A DNA stretch of 64,000 nucleotides, from assembly GCA_004194705.1 (NCBI GenBank), contig SADC01001326.1, forward strand, positions 1 to 64,000, read 5' to 3'. The notes beneath the pieces were generated by a model. That model did no database searches. It had not been told where the DNA came from and saw only the letters and a program-made list of their open reading frames with translations. Shown piece after piece: positions 62,508 to 64,000 of the stretch. The stretch's first letter is position 1; the number at the start of each line of letters is the position of its first letter. Source of the stretch: Ditylenchus dipsaci (lineage: Eukaryota > Nematoda > Chromadorea > Rhabditida > Anguinidae). A program made the translations under genes and the position numbers.

Positions 62508-62815
62508 CACGGTCCTTGTTAGACATGCTAACGCGGGAAAGGCACGAACACGCCGAACCTATCAAGGAACTTTATATACCAAAACATTGCCCTAACCGAG
62601 CTTTACTGAACGTAATCCGAATTTCCTATGGAGCAGTCCTGGGCGAGATATTGCACTTTGAGCGTTGCAAATCTAGCAGTTAAAATTAAGTCATAAAAAA
62701 ATTACACCCTCAATCTATGTGTAGTTAAGGCGCAGCAGTATCATCGGAGACTCTATTTTTCTAATCGCAGGTTCGATCCCCAACGGGTGCATATTTTTTG
62801 TTTTTTTCATTTTCC
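62508..62815 (+). mobile_element. tRNA-derived SINE, copy 1 (plus strand)
   Basis: The ~300-base unit starts near 'gctaacgcgggaaaggcacgaac', includes 'tatggagcagtcctgggcgagatattgcac', and ends in a tRNA-like part (62725-62792) with B-box GGTTCGATCCC and then 'gggtgcatattttttg'. The same unit occurs in reverse at 63400-63690. The A-box is damaged here ('aggcgcagcag'). Pol III-type SINE origin is inferred. Confidence 0.7.
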
Positions 62816-63394
62816 ATAAATTCATATATGTTCAAACGGAATAGTAGCGATCAGTGACAGATTGCGACAATTCAAATTGCGCCAAGATTTAGTAACAAAT
62901 TCAGTCCTTCGAACTGAATTCGTTACTGAATCTTGACACGATTTGAATTTTCGCAATCTGTCGCTGGCTATGCTAGCTTTTCGTAAAGAATTAACTATTG
63001 CGATTCTGACATCTCAATTTAGTGTCATTCTTCATGTCTTACGTTATGACAAAGATATTTTAAAGTTATTCAATACTAGGATACTTTTGATAGTAGGATT
63101 CGAAAAAGAAGAAAAACCTGACCAAATGCCTTTGATCGTGATTCTTGTAATAGCTCCAAGACTATCAAACAATTATGTAATTTGCACCGGAAAAAATAGT
63201 TAAAAAGGGTCAGAAAAAACAGATAATATCCCATCTCGTGCAACTTTTTGATTCGACCAATTAAAAGAAATCTGGTCGAACATTGGCCAGGTCTTCAAAA
63301 TATTTTTGTAATAACGTGCAAAAAGAGTGACTCTGAATTAGAGATTAGAATCACAATAAATAATTATTAACGAAAAGCTGCCATTTTGTTTAAA

Positions 63395-63692
63395 AAAAAT
63401 CTATGAACTCACGGAAAATGAAATACAAAAAAATGCATCCAGCGGGGATCGAAGCTGCTATTAGAAAAGTAGAGTCTCAAACGATTCTACTGCGCCATAA
63501 ATACACAATGATGGATGTTGTAATTTTTCTCATATTTCAACGGATGTATTTTGCAACTTTTAAAGTGCAATATCTCGCCCAGGACTGCTCCGTAGGAAAT
63601 TAGGATTCCTGTTCAGTAACAAGCTCGGTTAGGGCTATCTTTTAGTATATAAGGCCCTTTTATGTGGTCGTGCCTTTCCCGTGTAAGATAAA
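63395..63692 (-). mobile_element. tRNA-derived SINE, copy 2 (minus strand)
   Basis: Read on the minus strand it parallels the copy at 62508: 'gggaaaggcacgaccac', 'acggagcagtcctgggcgagatattgcac', then a tRNA-like part with A-box TGGCGCAGTAG and B-box CTTCGATCCC and a T-rich tail. The copies lie head to head about 580 bases apart, and the spacer has its own small palindrome ('caaattgcgccaagattta' / 'tcttgacacgatttgaa', 62870-62955). Confidence 0.7.
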
Positions 63693-64000
63693 CAAGTCGA
63701 CTGATTGCTGTCTAAATTGTTGGCCCAAGCGACCTCCGTCTCACATATTGGCCAATTTGTGCGGCAGATACAATGAACGGTATTGTGTTTGCTACTTTGC
63801 TTATCTGGAGTAACCACACTTTACATTTTTAAATGCAAGAAAAAGAACATGGGATTGGCCAGAATCCCTTCTTAGGTCGGATTATTTTGTCCTCGGGTAA
63901 AAGTCAACATTAGTCAAAACAATATTTCTTTTCTATCTTCCTGCTCCGACCTAAAACCCGTTTTCTACATGGTTGCAGCCCTGAACACAAAAAGTGGTTA
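63693..64000. other. End of window, nothing recognised
   Basis: Non-repetitive AT-rich sequence with one more 'gttgcagccctgaacac' motif at the very end, probably the start of another 'tagccctgaatc' foldback copy cut by the window edge. Confidence 0.35.

Overview
The window is animal (metazoan) nuclear DNA: AT-rich, with many short introns bounded by GT...(T)nCAG, and far more repeat than gene. I favour a nematode. The PSMA1 protein looks nematode-like from memory of the family, a long gene on the right carries cysteine modules resembling the nematode MIG-18-like extracellular domain, and several genes have a TTTCAG acceptor directly at or just before the ATG, as expected with spliced-leader trans-splicing. 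No alignment could be run, so this placement is inference.

Layout. 0.9-3.9 kb: an unrecognised lysine-rich protein gene (+). 11.2-16.0 kb: BiP/HSPA5, the ER Hsp70 (+, 12 coding exons), with an ER-stress element and TATA box upstream. 19.6-23.3 kb: proteasome subunit alpha-1, PSMA1 (-, 8 exons, one of 16 nt). 24.9-38.0 kb: translation factor eIF4E (+, 11 exons, one of 18 nt), stretched to 13 kb by introns full of nested palindromic transposons. 38.8-39.1 kb: NDUFAF8 (+), a twin-CX9C complex I assembly factor, ending 8 nt before 39.1-41.3 kb UTP23 (+), an rRNA-processing factor; the two look like an operon or share an acceptor. 43.15-45.21 kb: a dead hAT transposon with a perfect 8-bp target duplication. 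46.7-61.5 kb: a many-exon gene (+) for a modular Cys-rich, probably secreted protein with an acidic Ser-rich tail; its introns hold a LINE fragment and many MITEs. 62.5-63.7 kb: two tRNA-derived SINE copies head to head.

Nearly all the rest is inverted-repeat DNA: hAT-like, MULE-like, TTAA-flanked, pogo/mariner-like and unclassified foldback elements, often inserted inside one another up to four levels deep. Target-site duplications could be read for several. The genes are housekeeping genes (ER folding, proteolysis, translation initiation, mitochondria, ribosome biogenesis) with no shared pathway.

Three genes (the Lys-rich gene, BiP, UTP23) each lack exactly one base in coding sequence, in two cases within a C run. 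This looks like residual assembly error rather than three dead genes.
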